The position numbers and the translations under genes were made by a program. 64,000 bases of DNA from Hysterangium stoloniferum (Eukaryota; Basidiomycota; Agaricomycetes; Hysterangiales; Hysterangiaceae). The stretch lies in the NCBI GenBank assembly GCA_015178975.1, contig WHVD01000151.1, positions 1-64,000 on the forward strand, given 5' to 3'. Below are positions 44,323 through 54,773 of this stretch, in pieces; position 1 is the first letter of the stretch, and each line of letters begins with the position of its first letter. The notes under the pieces are model-generated. The model was given only the letters and a program-made list of their open reading frames with translations, did no database searches and was not told the DNA's origin.

Positions 44323-46613
44323 CTAGGATTTAACAATAACATGTGTGCACACGACCAAACCAAATACATACCATTACCACCATAATGTCCAAGATTAATC
44401 AACCCGTCACTCACTGAGGCACAGTCTGAAGTGCAATCCCCATTTGGAGCAAGAGAATTGTCCAAAAGAAGGTGGTAGTTGATGATATGAACAATACGGT
44501 CATTGAGTCAGTGAGTATTACTTCTTTGCCTCTGAATGCCATGGGCCCCGAGCCTATCCTCCCTTCACAACAGGGGGGAGAAGGGAGGATGGACCATGAT
44601 GTTGAAACAGAAGAGGTATCGACAATAACCTCTGATTCCTCAATGGCCACATCTGGTGGAAATGACCATGTTCCCAGTAGTGAAGCCTCGAATGAATCAT
44701 CATTTGAAAGTGGGAGAGAGACAGCTCTTTTTCCCTTATGAATGAATACCTCCATACTCAGGTAACTCTCCATAATTGGATGTACCAGTATAACCTATTG
44801 TATCCTGATGAGCTAGCTGCACCTTGAAAGACCTTCCGGAGGAAGCATCTCAAGGAGAAACCTCTCATCTGCCCAGAGTTGCTTTTCTTTCCAGAGTGGT
44901 TTGAAATGGAGAGCAGTGGTGATGACAATGAAAGAAAGGAGGGAATGGCCAAAAGTATGGCACTTGAGTACAGCCAGGCCACTAAGCTTAGATGGTCCGA
45001 TTGTTTGGAGTCTGACAAAGATCAGCTTGGGCCACTACCAGAAACATGGACCTTACCTGATGCTGGGAGAACGATTAGAGGGTCAGAGAGTTCAGTAACC
45101 TTTCCCCCTGTCTCCCTAAATCTAAGCACCATTGTAGTTGAGGTGGAGGAAAATGCACCTATGACAACTGAAACCACATCTTCCATGTTAGAACCTGTAA
45201 ATGCAGATGGATCTAAAAAGAAGTTGCCGATGCTGTCCAACAAAGGGAAAGGAAGAATGGAAGGCGAACATCCCTTAAAGAACCTGCACAAAGGGAGTAA
45301 AATGCAGAATAGTCAGCCACAAAAAGAGCAGAAGCCCAAGAAAGTTACTAGCCATTATGTATGGGAGTCTTCACAAGTGCCAGAGGGTGGGTACTTTGTA
45401 GTAGGAGGGCAAGGGAAGTTTGGACCACCATCCAATTCAAGTAGCCCATCTAGTAGTGATGGATCAGATGGTTCAGCCAGTAGTATTTCCACTGATTTGG
45501 AAATCAGTAGAAGGAGCACAGACTCACCTGATTCAGGATCGGGGTCAGAAGATGTTACTGGGAGCCATTCTGAAACAGGGAAGAAGAAGCATGGAAAGAA
45601 AAACTCACTGAGCTCTACATGAATAAGACACGAAAAGTGCAAATGGTCAAAGGCTGATGCTAAATGGACTAAAAAACTGTTAGCTGGAGTCAAAATGAAG
45701 CAGGCTGTGATATATAATGGCATAGCTGAACTTGATGTTCTTGAAGCCTTCATCTACGCATATGATCTCTGGGCAGAGATCAATGGGTTAGATTGCAAGT
45801 GGGTAGTTAAATTGATTATATACTTCCTTGATGGAAAGGCAAGCTCCTTCTATATGAAGAATGTAGCTTTGAGCAGACGGAAGTGGACTTTGAAGGCTGT
45901 GTATGATGGCCTATTCGATTATTGCTTTCCTGCTGATTATAAGGTGCATCTTTGAAAGCAACTTACATCCACCAGGCAGGGTAGAAAATGTTTTCGTGAT
46001 TTTGCGTGAGATGTCAAAAATAATGTGAGGAGGTTTCCTGACATCCATGAGCTACAACTAAAGCAAATTGTGTGGGACGGGGTATATGACTATATTAAAG
46101 AGAAATGGTTAGATAATGGACTCAATCCTGACAATACATCATGGAAGAAACTCATCAAAACTGCTACCCGATTTGAGGCAGCACAAGAATTTTGGATGGC
46201 AGGAAAAGGGAGAAGGGAAAACACATCATCCAGATCACCTCAGATATGGCCCCGAAAGAAAGACCTAGTGAGTCAGATGGGGCAGAAGGCTGATAGTCAA
46301 GGGGCGAAAAATTACCAGTCCAAGCCATCTGGATTGGGAAGTACCACTCTTGAACTGCATCCTAAATTAAGTCGGAGCAAGATGAATCAACTTTGAGCAG
46401 AGGGGCGATGTTTCTCCTGAAAGAATGAGGGTCATGAATCCCACAACTGCCCCTGTGGGAAGTTTGTTGGCATCAAAAAAGGGGGTAACCATGTCTGCTG
46501 GATCTGTCCGAGTAAAATGACTTACCAACTTGGAAAGAAAGAAAGAGCAGGCAGAGTTACAACTACATATGGCCTCATTCATGATTAGGGATGAGGAGAG
46601 ACAACAGGAGTTC
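44323..46613 (+). mobile_element. Ty3/gypsy element E, gag-region relic
   Basis: Plus-strand remains of another gypsy element. A Ser/acid-rich low-complexity N-terminal part lies at about 44470-45620. A Gag capsid-like domain follows at about 45695-46230 (YNGIAELDVLEAF, FLDGKASSFYM, KWTLKAVYDGLFDYCFP, FPDIHELQLKQIVWDG), then a basic tail. It is broken several times and stops abruptly at 46613 where the LTR of element C begins. Its continuation would lie beyond the other end of C, outside the window. No LTR of its own was identified. Confidence 0.7.
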
Positions 46614-48300
46614 TGTGAAGAGTCGATAGATTCTGACCGTTCAATATATGAAGAATATTGATTACTCGAGTACTACTAACCAGTATTGACAGTTCTGTAC
46701 AATACTATGGATTACTAGACTGACAGTACTAGTAGGGAGACACACTACACATCACTAGAGCAACTGTACAGTTGCTTGTGACAGTTGGAACGAGAGAGTA
46801 GAAGAGTTGACCATTGCAGTACAACTCACAGTGAGATATACAGTGAGGGACAAAACCCTTCCAATGATTTTAGTTGTGCAAAGATTCTTGAATAACTCAA
46901 GAACTACTGTAGATACAGACCTGAAATTTGGAGGTTAGTTAGGTCTATGTAGTGTATTCAGGGGATTCTCTTGGATAGCTCAATATATGCTATAGTGTCA
47001 CAGAGCTTCAACAATAAAACAAGCAAAGGTCCAGTAATTTAAATACTGATAGATTAATGAGCTGCGCTATGAAGCTTAAACAACTCAAATCAATGCTTAT
47101 TTTGATTATTGAAAGGTTCAATAGAACTGTGTATGACTCTTTTAGCAAATACAAGAACTATTCCTTGAGAATAGGGGCTGGAAGCTGAATATATGCGCAG
47201 TAACTTGGCAGAGACTTGATATAAGAGCTTCGGATTCTTGTATGCTTATTTGTAACTATTAATAGTTATTTAACAAGGTGTTAAATAATTTATTAATAGA
47301 GAAAATAAATTGTATTGGATTATCTGAGTGCTTGTACTTGATTAATTCAATAAACTTAGGGCTGGGCCTTGAGTAATCTAGTATTGGCAGGGATTTCAGT
47401 AAAGATACTTAGATACTTATTAGGTTTATTATCTAATTAATAAGCCTAAAGGGTAGCTGTGAGGCAGGGGAACTTAGATGATTAGCTAAGTCCAAGAGTT
47501 GCTGACAAAGATTCAAGATGCTGCAAGTGTAGGTGCTTGCAGTGAGTGTATCAGACTAAGGCTATTATTGTCCTTAGGATGATTAGATAAGCTGGTGCTG
47601 TGCTGCAAATATGTGTGTGATAAGATGATTTTATTGGAAACTTAGCCCTCCTTATATACATTTTGATAACTCAATGATTAGCTAACTATTTAGTTTATGA
47701 GGTCATTAGTGAGATCATAATGACCTCATATTCTACTCATTATTTACCCTTTGTTTAACATGTGATTCCCCTCTCTGAGACAAGGGTTCTAAGCTTTGGC
47801 TTGAACATGAAGGTTCAAGGCCGCGGTCCCGGGGACGGAAGCAAACGATGAGTCGGCGGAACCTAATAATGACTCGGGTAGTCACGTTCGTGACTTGTGT
47901 GACTCGGGTAGTCACATTCGTGACTTGTGTGACTCGGGTAGTCACATTCGTGACTTGTGTGACTCGGGTAGTCACACTCGTGACCTTTGTGACATCCCGA
48001 CACCAGAGGCTTATCTAATAAGTCACATGACTTCAAAAATGCGCAAACTGAGCTGCAGCAAGTGCCGAAAGGTAATAACTAAGTAAATAAAATATAAATA
48101 ATTAGTTAAAAATTATAATAAATTAACTAAGATATAATAGCATAATATGAGTTCATATATGCTATTATTATGCGAAGTTAAAAGGAATAGAGCCTATATT
48201 TCACAATAAAAATATAATAAAAATACAATAAATTCGAGAAAATATTAATAAATTCAAAGAAAATTAAGAGAAAATTATGAGATAAAGCTGATACCTCACA
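46614..48300 (-). repeat. 3' LTR of element C
   Basis: 1687 bp. On the minus strand it starts TGTGAGGTATCAG and ends CTCTTCACA. Next to it on the minus strand lies a purine tract (aaaaggaagagggga, plus-strand 48301-48325). It contains four 30-bp tandem units at 47871-47990, each with the inverted motif gtcac...gtgac. The 5' LTR partner should lie beyond position 64000, on the far side of element D. Confidence 0.82.
47871..47990. repeat. 30-bp tandem repeat in LTR C
   Basis: Four units of gactcgggtagtcacattcg followed by tgacttgtgt, nearly identical. Each unit holds a short inverted repeat, gtcac...gtgac. LTR D carries a different tandem repeat that also includes gtcac. Confidence 0.92.
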
Positions 48301-48432
48301 AAATCCCCTCTTCCTTTTGACTGAGTCATAATACTCAATCGCTTTCTGAGAATTAAATAATACTTTGTTTTTAGACGAAAAATAAATAATACTTTTGTTT
48401 TAAATGATAAAAGAAATAAGATGTTAATCTAA

Positions 48433-49350
48433 TCAATTATCATAATCAGGAGAAATAGGAATAACGTTAACTATTTCTTCCTGTTGATTAATTATTGACG
48501 ATGAAGTCGTTGCTTGATCGCTTGGTGGGGAAAAATTGAAAATACTGTCGGTTTTAGAGCTGGATGGGGAAGATGGATGACTATATGCGCGTTGAGATTG
48601 TCCGGGAGTGGTTAGGCTCGTATCATTGACTGGAATAGAGTTGTTAGAACCATTAAGAATTTGAAAAACTCGTCTCAAGGCTCTATTCATGATTGAGAGA
48701 TGAGCCTCTCCCCTCGAAAAAACCTTTGGGGCTCTCATCCCCCATATGTCCTCAAAAGTCCAATATTCCGGATCGATCTGGTCTTCCAAGTTCCAATTTT
48801 CACGCAATGCGTAGGGCAAAGGGGGAGAAGGATCGTCAGGCCATTTCCAAGTGGACTGACTGCCTAGTCGCAGACTTCTGGCCTTTGCTTTATCCATCCA
48901 AGCCTCGAGTTTTAAACCGTTCTTTTGAAATGCATCGAACCATTGAGCTACAAAGGTTCTAGAACCAGTGACGAGCAACGGGTTTGTTATGAGATCTTGG
49001 TGGTTTCCGAAGGGTGCAGGTGTTATACAGAGTTCGCGAAACTTCCCTTCGGGAATAAAATAAGAAATAGTAGAGTCGGAAAGGATAGGAGTGTAATTAT
49101 CTGCTGCAATACAAGTTAATTTAACGTTCGAGAGATGATACTCCCAAAGATAATATGCCAGAGACTCTCGAATGCGATAGACTTTGACTCCATTGTATTC
49201 AATAGGAATCCAATCGTATTCATTAAGTCGATAATGCAGTGGTTTTCGGGTAGGATAAAGTGTATGAGAAACTAGTACTTCGTTTTGCGAAGGTTTCCCT
49301 TCAACGATTTTGATAGAATAGTCCAATTCGGTGACTGGGGAGAGTTCCAT
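48433..49350 (-). CDS. Third ORF of element C, function unknown
   Basis: 305 residues from MELSPVTELD, on the same strand as gag-pol, between pol and the 3' LTR. It has no signal peptide, membrane segment or zinc motif, so it is not an obvious envelope. The first 220 residues look folded; the last 80 are Ser/Pro-rich and disordered. The order PPLPYALRENWNLE, then WTFEDIWGM, then IMNRALRR is shared with the ORF at 61499-62572 in element D (PPLPYVLHPYWELN, WTFEDVWGM, IMNKALKK), which shows selection to keep it in this lineage. Its role is unknown. Confidence 0.75.
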   Translation of the reverse strand: MELSPVTELDYSIKIVEGKPSQNEVLVSHTLYPTRKPLHYRLNEYDWIPIEYNGVKVYRIRESLAYYLWEYHLSNVKLTCIAADNYTPILSDSTISYFIPEGKFRELCITPAPFGNHQDLITNPLLVTGSRTFVAQWFDAFQKNGLKLEAWMDKAKARSLRLGSQSTWKWPDDPSPPLPYALRENWNLEDQIDPEYWTFEDIWGMRAPKVFSRGEAHLSIMNRALRRVFQILNGSNNSIPVNDTSLTTPGQSQRAYSHPSSPSSSKTDSIFNFSPPSDQATTSSSIINQQEEIVNVIPISPDYDN

Positions 49351-49460
49351 ATGTGATTTTTAACCTTTTTTTGATGTGGAAACGTTTTCTTTTACTAGAA
49401 TATATAAGAATGAAAGAAATAACAGCGCATATATGGTGCATATATTGATGTTTTGGTTAT

Positions 49461-52400
49461 TTAGAGGCCGAGTCGGCCAGTGAGACCTCCGTGAGTCTCG
49501 GATGGCGGCTGCGCACTCTTTCTTTTATTTTCCCAGTCACGAAGAACTGCAGGAGCATTCTTCAAATCTTTTTTAGTAAGCCATTCATCAAAGTTTGACG
49601 AATATCCTTTGAATCGAACTCTGTAAATTTGATTTCTCTTTCCACTTCGTGATCGTGACCATTTCTGTCCTACTATTGCTTCGACTTCATATTCTGGAAG
49701 TTCTTCAAAATCTTCTCGATTAAACTCTTTCTTAGGTCGCATTCCAAACTTCTCAGGTGACTCAGAATACCTTTCTAAATGCGCAATATTTAAGACAGGG
49801 TGAGTCCCATATGACGCAGGCATTCGGAGCCTATATGCTACCGGACTAATCTTCTCGAGTATTTCAAAAGGTCCTTCATATCGCATTAGAAGCTTTTGAC
49901 CCTTTCCTTTAATGTTCTTCAATAAGGATAAGGAGTGGGGATTCAAGACGACTAAATCGCCTTCCTGGAATTCCACTGTGAGTCGTCCTTGATTATAATA
50001 CTTCTTTTGGAATATTTGTCCTAATAACAGGGCATCCTTGGCTTGATCTCTATTGGCTCGGAATTGCTCCACCATGAGGTCAGCTTGATCGCTCCACCCC
50101 CTTAGATCAGATTCTGCAGATTGAGTTACTATATCTGGTCTAGTAACGGGTTCCTTTCCAGGCGATAGGTAACTTGTTTTAGTACTCGGATTAAATCCAA
50201 ATAATAAAAATGCAGGCGTGAATCCTGAGATAGTGTGAACACTTGTATTGTATGATAATGCAAATCCGTCCAATAAGGGAGCCCAATCGGCCCGTTCCGG
50301 TCCAATATATGCGCGCAAAGCGACTTCTAATATTTGATTCATTATCTCTGTCTGACCATCTGCTTGAGGATGATACGCTGTAGTTAAAGCTCTTCTAATA
50401 TTCAGTTGTTTGCAAACGGACTCCCAAAATCTTCCTGTCCATTTGCGATCTCGATCAGATATAATTTGTCTCGGGAGACCATATTGTGTGATTATATGCT
50501 TGAATATTAACCTTCCGACTTCTTCTTCATTGTCTGTAGTATGGCATGGAATAAATATACCATACTTTGTTAATTTATCAACTACTACTAGGATGTTATC
50601 AAAGCCGTCACTTGTGGGGAGCTCTGGAATAAAATCCATAGTAATAACTTCAAACGGCTGAGTCGGGATCGGGATTGGTTGTAAAAGTCCATAAGGTGCA
50701 TGTCTTCTTATCTTGGATTTTTGACAGATATCGCATGTATTCACAAATTGTAAAATATTTCGCGACATCTTTGGCCAATAGTAGCCACTTGCGATCCTAT
50801 TATATGTTTTGTGATATCCGGCATGAGCGCCATTAAATAGCTCATCATGCATTTGAGACATAATCTCAGAGCGTTTTGATTTCGGAACACAGAGTCTAGA
50901 ATTCCCTTGAGAGTCTTCAAAGAATATTAATCCTTCATTGCCCAAAGAATATTGCGGGAATTGAGGATTAACCCAATTGTCTTCGGTCCTTAATGTATTT
51001 ATAACTTTTGTAAAATATTGATCTTCATCATACCCTTTAGCAAAACTTATAATTTCATTAGGATCGGCTCCAATTAGCACACTATAGCCATGTGCGCTCA
51101 AATAAGGTGATTTCATTTGTCCCAAAAAGGAATTCTCAATAGAGATGCTGAGATTTACCGATCGGCTCGGTTCTTTGAACTCCTCTTCAAAATAGTGCCT
51201 GCCGAGATTCAATATCTCGGCTTCGAATTCAGGTGAGATTTCGTCATAAATTCTTGCCAGAGGATCATTCTCTCTATCCTCTAGGCTTACTGATATTATC
51301 TTATCAGATATCGGGCTATCTTCTCTGGGCAAGCGCCGTCTCAATCTCGAAATCGGGTCAACATTCGAGTGCACTCTACCGGCTCTGTGCACAACCTTGA
51401 GGTCGGTATATGCTGCAAAGATGGTTCCCCAGGTGAGCAGTCTTCTATTAATATTTTGAAAGGTTCTGCTCCATGTTAAAGCGGCATGATCTGTTATAGC
51501 CCAGATCTTCTCTCCTTCAAGATAGGATTGGAACTTCACTAGCCCTTCCTTCAAGGCTAAGGCTTCTCTTTCCGTTGGTGAGTAATTCCTTTCTGCAGAT
51601 TTTAATGTTCTTGACCAATAGGCAATTACTCTCTCAACATGAACAATAGTCTCTTCAAAATTCTCGGCCCAAGAGCCATTTTCTGGTAAATGCTCTTCTT
51701 CTTTTGATATAGCAATCAATAACTGTGGAATTGGTTCACTATTATCATAGGCCTTCTTTAGCTTGTCATATGTCTTGGTTCCTTGTAAGTCCCTGATTTT
51801 GATTGGCTGGACTTGTTGCAGAATTGCTGCAATGCCAATATCACAAGCATCAGAATATAACCTATATCCTAAACCTCTGATAGCATATGCTCTGACTGGA
51901 GCATTAGTTAGAGCCTTTTTTGCTAATTCAAAAGCATTTTGCTGAGCATTTCCCCATGTCCATAGTACATCCTTCTTGAGTAATGAGAATAATGGGTTAA
52001 CAATCCAAGCATAAAATGGAATATATGCTGAGAAATAGACCATCATTCCCAAGAATGTTTGAAGCTCATGAACATTTCTGGGTTCTTCTAATTGTAGAAT
52101 AGCATCTATCTTCTCCTTATTAGTAGACAATCCAAGTCTAGAGACTTTCTGTCCTAATAACTGAAGTGATTGGTAGGCAAAATGGCATTTTGAGGGAGAT
52201 AAGGTCATTTTTGAAGCAATGATTGCTTTGAGGACTGATTCTGTATGCATTAAATGATCTTCAAAGGTTTTAGAGAAGATGACTATATCATCAATGTAGA
52301 CCAAAGCAAATATCCAGAGGAATGGGGCTAGGATATTCTGCATCACTCTCTGAAAGACTGCTGGGCCATTTCTGAATCCAAAGGGCATTCTCAGGAATTG

Positions 52401-53702
52401 ATAAAGCCCTCTGTGTGTTCTGAAAGCTGTCTTCTCTTTATCTTTTGATGCCATTTCCAATTGAGTAAAACCGGCTAATGCATCTAGTGTAGATAACCAC
52501 TGAGATCCAGTTAATGCTTGTAATATATCATCTTGCCGAGGCAGTGGAAATTCATCTGGAATGACTTGGGCATTAAGTTGCCTGAAGTCAATTACCATCC
52601 TGGGCTTTCCTTGCCGATAAATGATAAATGCAGGAGCACCCCAAGGGCTTTTGGAAGGCTCAATAACTTGTAATTTGACCCATTTATCCATCTGCTCATC
52701 AATAATCTCTCTATTCTTAGGTGAGGCAAAGAATGGAGGTCGGGAAATTTCTCTTGTTCCTTCTCTAAGATTTATCTCCACCTTGGCAGGATAGTGGCCT
52801 AATCTTCCATCTAATCCAAAGGCTAATCGATTCTTCCATAAGATAGCCTTTAGTTGATTCTTCTGCTCCAATGATAAATCCTTATTGATATCAATCTCTT
52901 CAAAGAATTTATCAGAGCTAATATCATCAGGAGGAGTTTCTGCTGTCTTTGGGCCACCTTCTGATTCTCCTTGAGTATTAGGCTGATCAATAGAATTGTA
53001 TTTCGGATTGAGAAGTTGGCTAGCAATGCTCTTGATCAAATAGGAATGAGCACTTAGATGGGATAGTTGCTCATTGTCTAAATGTTCCAAGCTATCTAAC
53101 CATGTTTCCGGATTATGGGAGTAGCCTAATATTTGACCTTCATGTATATGCACTGGGAAACTTGAGAAATTGGAGATATATAACCGAGGATTTTTCCGAG
53201 TAATGATAGAATCAGGTGTTGCATAGAAATCTTGGTCTCCCCGGTTAGATAAGAATATCTTCTCTATATATGCTATATCAGATCCCTTTGGGAAGGACAG
53301 GGTCACTGGTATAGCACTTATAGACTCTGGAGAAATGGTTATATCAATGCTAGACCTAACTGAATTCTCAGTTTCCTTAGATTGAATTGATTTCTTTATT
53401 TTTTTGTTCTTCCTATGAGCCTTAATTTTTCCAGCTAGATCTGAGAGCTTTAGAGTGACATTAACTTGGAAAGCTTCACCCCTTTCATCCTTTAATAAAG
53501 GTCCAATAGAATTTTGAACTTTGATAGACCTTCCACTAGAGCCAAAGCTCAAGATTGAACCTTCCTCTCCTCGGATCACTGAGATTGCATATTGGTCTGC
53601 AAAATCATTGCCAATAATGAATGGAGTAGTCATTCCTTTGACTACATAAGCTTCAATGATTAATTCGACTGGCCCTTCACTTGTATCAAAGTAAATAGGC
53701 AA
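49461..53702 (-). CDS. pol: Element C Pol polyprotein
   Basis: About 1413 residues. The N-terminal part continues the protease domain (TTPFIIGNDFADQY) whose DSGAD motif lies at the end of the gag frame. A spacer of about 200 residues follows, then RT with YIDD near 470, RNase H (LYSDACDIGIAAIL), the integrase zinc-binding region (CDICQKSK), the core (MDFIPELPTSDGFDN, SDRDRKWTG), and a chromodomain (VRFKGYSSNFDEWL). The architecture is that of a chromovirus. It looks whole. Gag and pol frames overlap slightly near 53686-53702. Confidence 0.92.
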   Translation of the reverse strand: MPIYFDTSEGPVELIIEAYVVKGMTTPFIIGNDFADQYAISVIRGEEGSILSFGSSGRSIKVQNSIGPLLKDERGEAFQVNVTLKLSDLAGKIKAHRKNKKIKKSIQSKETENSVRSSIDITISPESISAIPVTLSFPKGSDIAYIEKIFLSNRGDQDFYATPDSIITRKNPRLYISNFSSFPVHIHEGQILGYSHNPETWLDSLEHLDNEQLSHLSAHSYLIKSIASQLLNPKYNSIDQPNTQGESEGGPKTAETPPDDISSDKFFEEIDINKDLSLEQKNQLKAILWKNRLAFGLDGRLGHYPAKVEINLREGTREISRPPFFASPKNREIIDEQMDKWVKLQVIEPSKSPWGAPAFIIYRQGKPRMVIDFRQLNAQVIPDEFPLPRQDDILQALTGSQWLSTLDALAGFTQLEMASKDKEKTAFRTHRGLYQFLRMPFGFRNGPAVFQRVMQNILAPFLWIFALVYIDDIVIFSKTFEDHLMHTESVLKAIIASKMTLSPSKCHFAYQSLQLLGQKVSRLGLSTNKEKIDAILQLEEPRNVHELQTFLGMMVYFSAYIPFYAWIVNPLFSLLKKDVLWTWGNAQQNAFELAKKALTNAPVRAYAIRGLGYRLYSDACDIGIAAILQQVQPIKIRDLQGTKTYDKLKKAYDNSEPIPQLLIAISKEEEHLPENGSWAENFEETIVHVERVIAYWSRTLKSAERNYSPTEREALALKEGLVKFQSYLEGEKIWAITDHAALTWSRTFQNINRRLLTWGTIFAAYTDLKVVHRAGRVHSNVDPISRLRRRLPREDSPISDKIISVSLEDRENDPLARIYDEISPEFEAEILNLGRHYFEEEFKEPSRSVNLSISIENSFLGQMKSPYLSAHGYSVLIGADPNEIISFAKGYDEDQYFTKVINTLRTEDNWVNPQFPQYSLGNEGLIFFEDSQGNSRLCVPKSKRSEIMSQMHDELFNGAHAGYHKTYNRIASGYYWPKMSRNILQFVNTCDICQKSKIRRHAPYGLLQPIPIPTQPFEVITMDFIPELPTSDGFDNILVVVDKLTKYGIFIPCHTTDNEEEVGRLIFKHIITQYGLPRQIISDRDRKWTGRFWESVCKQLNIRRALTTAYHPQADGQTEIMNQILEVALRAYIGPERADWAPLLDGFALSYNTSVHTISGFTPAFLLFGFNPSTKTSYLSPGKEPVTRPDIVTQSAESDLRGWSDQADLMVEQFRANRDQAKDALLLGQIFQKKYYNQGRLTVEFQEGDLVVLNPHSLSLLKNIKGKGQKLLMRYEGPFEILEKISPVAYRLRMPASYGTHPVLNIAHLERYSESPEKFGMRPKKEFNREDFEELPEYEVEAIVGQKWSRSRSGKRNQIYRVRFKGYSSNFDEWLTKKDLKNAPAVLRDWENKRKSAQPPSETHGGLTGRLGL

Positions 53703-54773
53703 GGAAATAAAAAAATCCGGATATTGTAGAGGCTCCAGTTACTTGAATTAAATTGATTCTCTGTCCATTTTTAATCTTTGGAGGATTTTCGAGTTGAGAT
53801 AAAGTAGAGTGAGATATCAATGAAATGTCTGCTCCAGAATCCACTATAATATTTGTAGGATTTTTGCCATAACTTCCAAGCCATCCTTGAGTGGAAGTGG
53901 CTTGTGCTCCAAGGAAAGCACAACCGGGAGGTCTGGCCATCAGTCTTGGCAAGGAAAATATTTCCCTCTTGGTGGAATTAGCTAGTTTGATAATATAGTT
54001 CTTGACATTGAAGATTCCATTCAACATTTTCCGCTGTAATTTCTGCTCAGATGCCCTTTTCTGCACAGTAGTTCCCATGTTATCTGAATATATGCTGGTT
54101 TTCCTTTCAGATTCAATCTCTGATCCCCTCTGACTCGACTCAGGGTCTGAAGACTGGTTATTGGAAGTGGAAACCATGTTAACTGATGTGCATATATTCA
54201 GTGCTTGAGATGATTCTGTGTTGGAATGCTCTTCTGAATTCAATTCAATCAAATCAGATGATTCCTCTATAGTTTCTTGAGAGCTCTCCTCTTCTGAGCT
54301 ACAATTGTAATAGAGGTCATCATATTCTGTTTGAGCTTGAATATCTTCTTCAGTTTGACTAATAAAATTTGTCCGAGCATTTCTTATTCCTTTCTTGGAG
54401 TACTTGCAGTCATAGTCCCAATGCTTTGGGCTGCCACAATGCCTACAAGGCCTAGCCTTCTTGGATTCCGGAGTATTCCCTTTAGAGACAATTGAGTCAT
54501 CTCTTGGGAACTGAGGTTTCCCAATATTAGGACTCCAACCAATTAAAGTGGATCTTGCAAACTTGAAACGGTTAGGTCTTGAGGCAAAGCCTTTAGGCTC
54601 TCTAAGTGACTGCTCCAGTTGCTTCAATCTTCTGTCTATGGAAGAGGTAGAAGAAGTGAAGAAGGATGTTTGAAGGGCTTCCTCATGATGCTTAATGGCA
54701 GTTGCAAATTCTCTCAAACTCCTATACCGGTGAGTGTCTAGAATGGCTGCCCAGAACTCAGGAGCTCCATTCA
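53686..54773 (-). CDS. gag: Element C gag, C-terminal part, cut by element D
   Basis: Visible from MNGAPEFWAAILD at 54773. It carries the end of the capsid region (AIKHHEEAL), a zinc knuckle (C-RH-C-GSPK-H-WDYD-C), a Ser/Glu-rich linker, and the protease active-site block (VDSGADISLIS). The reading frame upstream of 54773 belongs to the LTR of element D. The rest of gag should lie beyond the window. Confidence 0.85.

Larger units (their letters stand above)
46614..54773 (-). mobile_element. Ty3/gypsy element C, visible part
   Basis: Minus-strand chromovirus. In coding order: gag (entering at 54773), pol (53702-49461), a third ORF (49350-48433), purine tract and 3' LTR. Its 5' part, including the start of gag and the 5' LTR, is displaced by insertion of element D at 54774 and is out of view. 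Apart from that interruption, pol and the third ORF look whole, so C was young when D landed. It is a cousin of D by gag, integrase, purine tract and third ORF. Confidence 0.85.

Noticed and set aside
44879-45622. Separate host gene for a Ser-rich protein
   Set aside because: It lies directly upstream of Gag capsid sequence on the same strand in broken surroundings, and fits the low-complexity start of a gypsy gag.
48433-49350. Envelope gene (errantivirus-like)
   Set aside because: Position fits, but there is no signal peptide, fusion peptide or membrane anchor.
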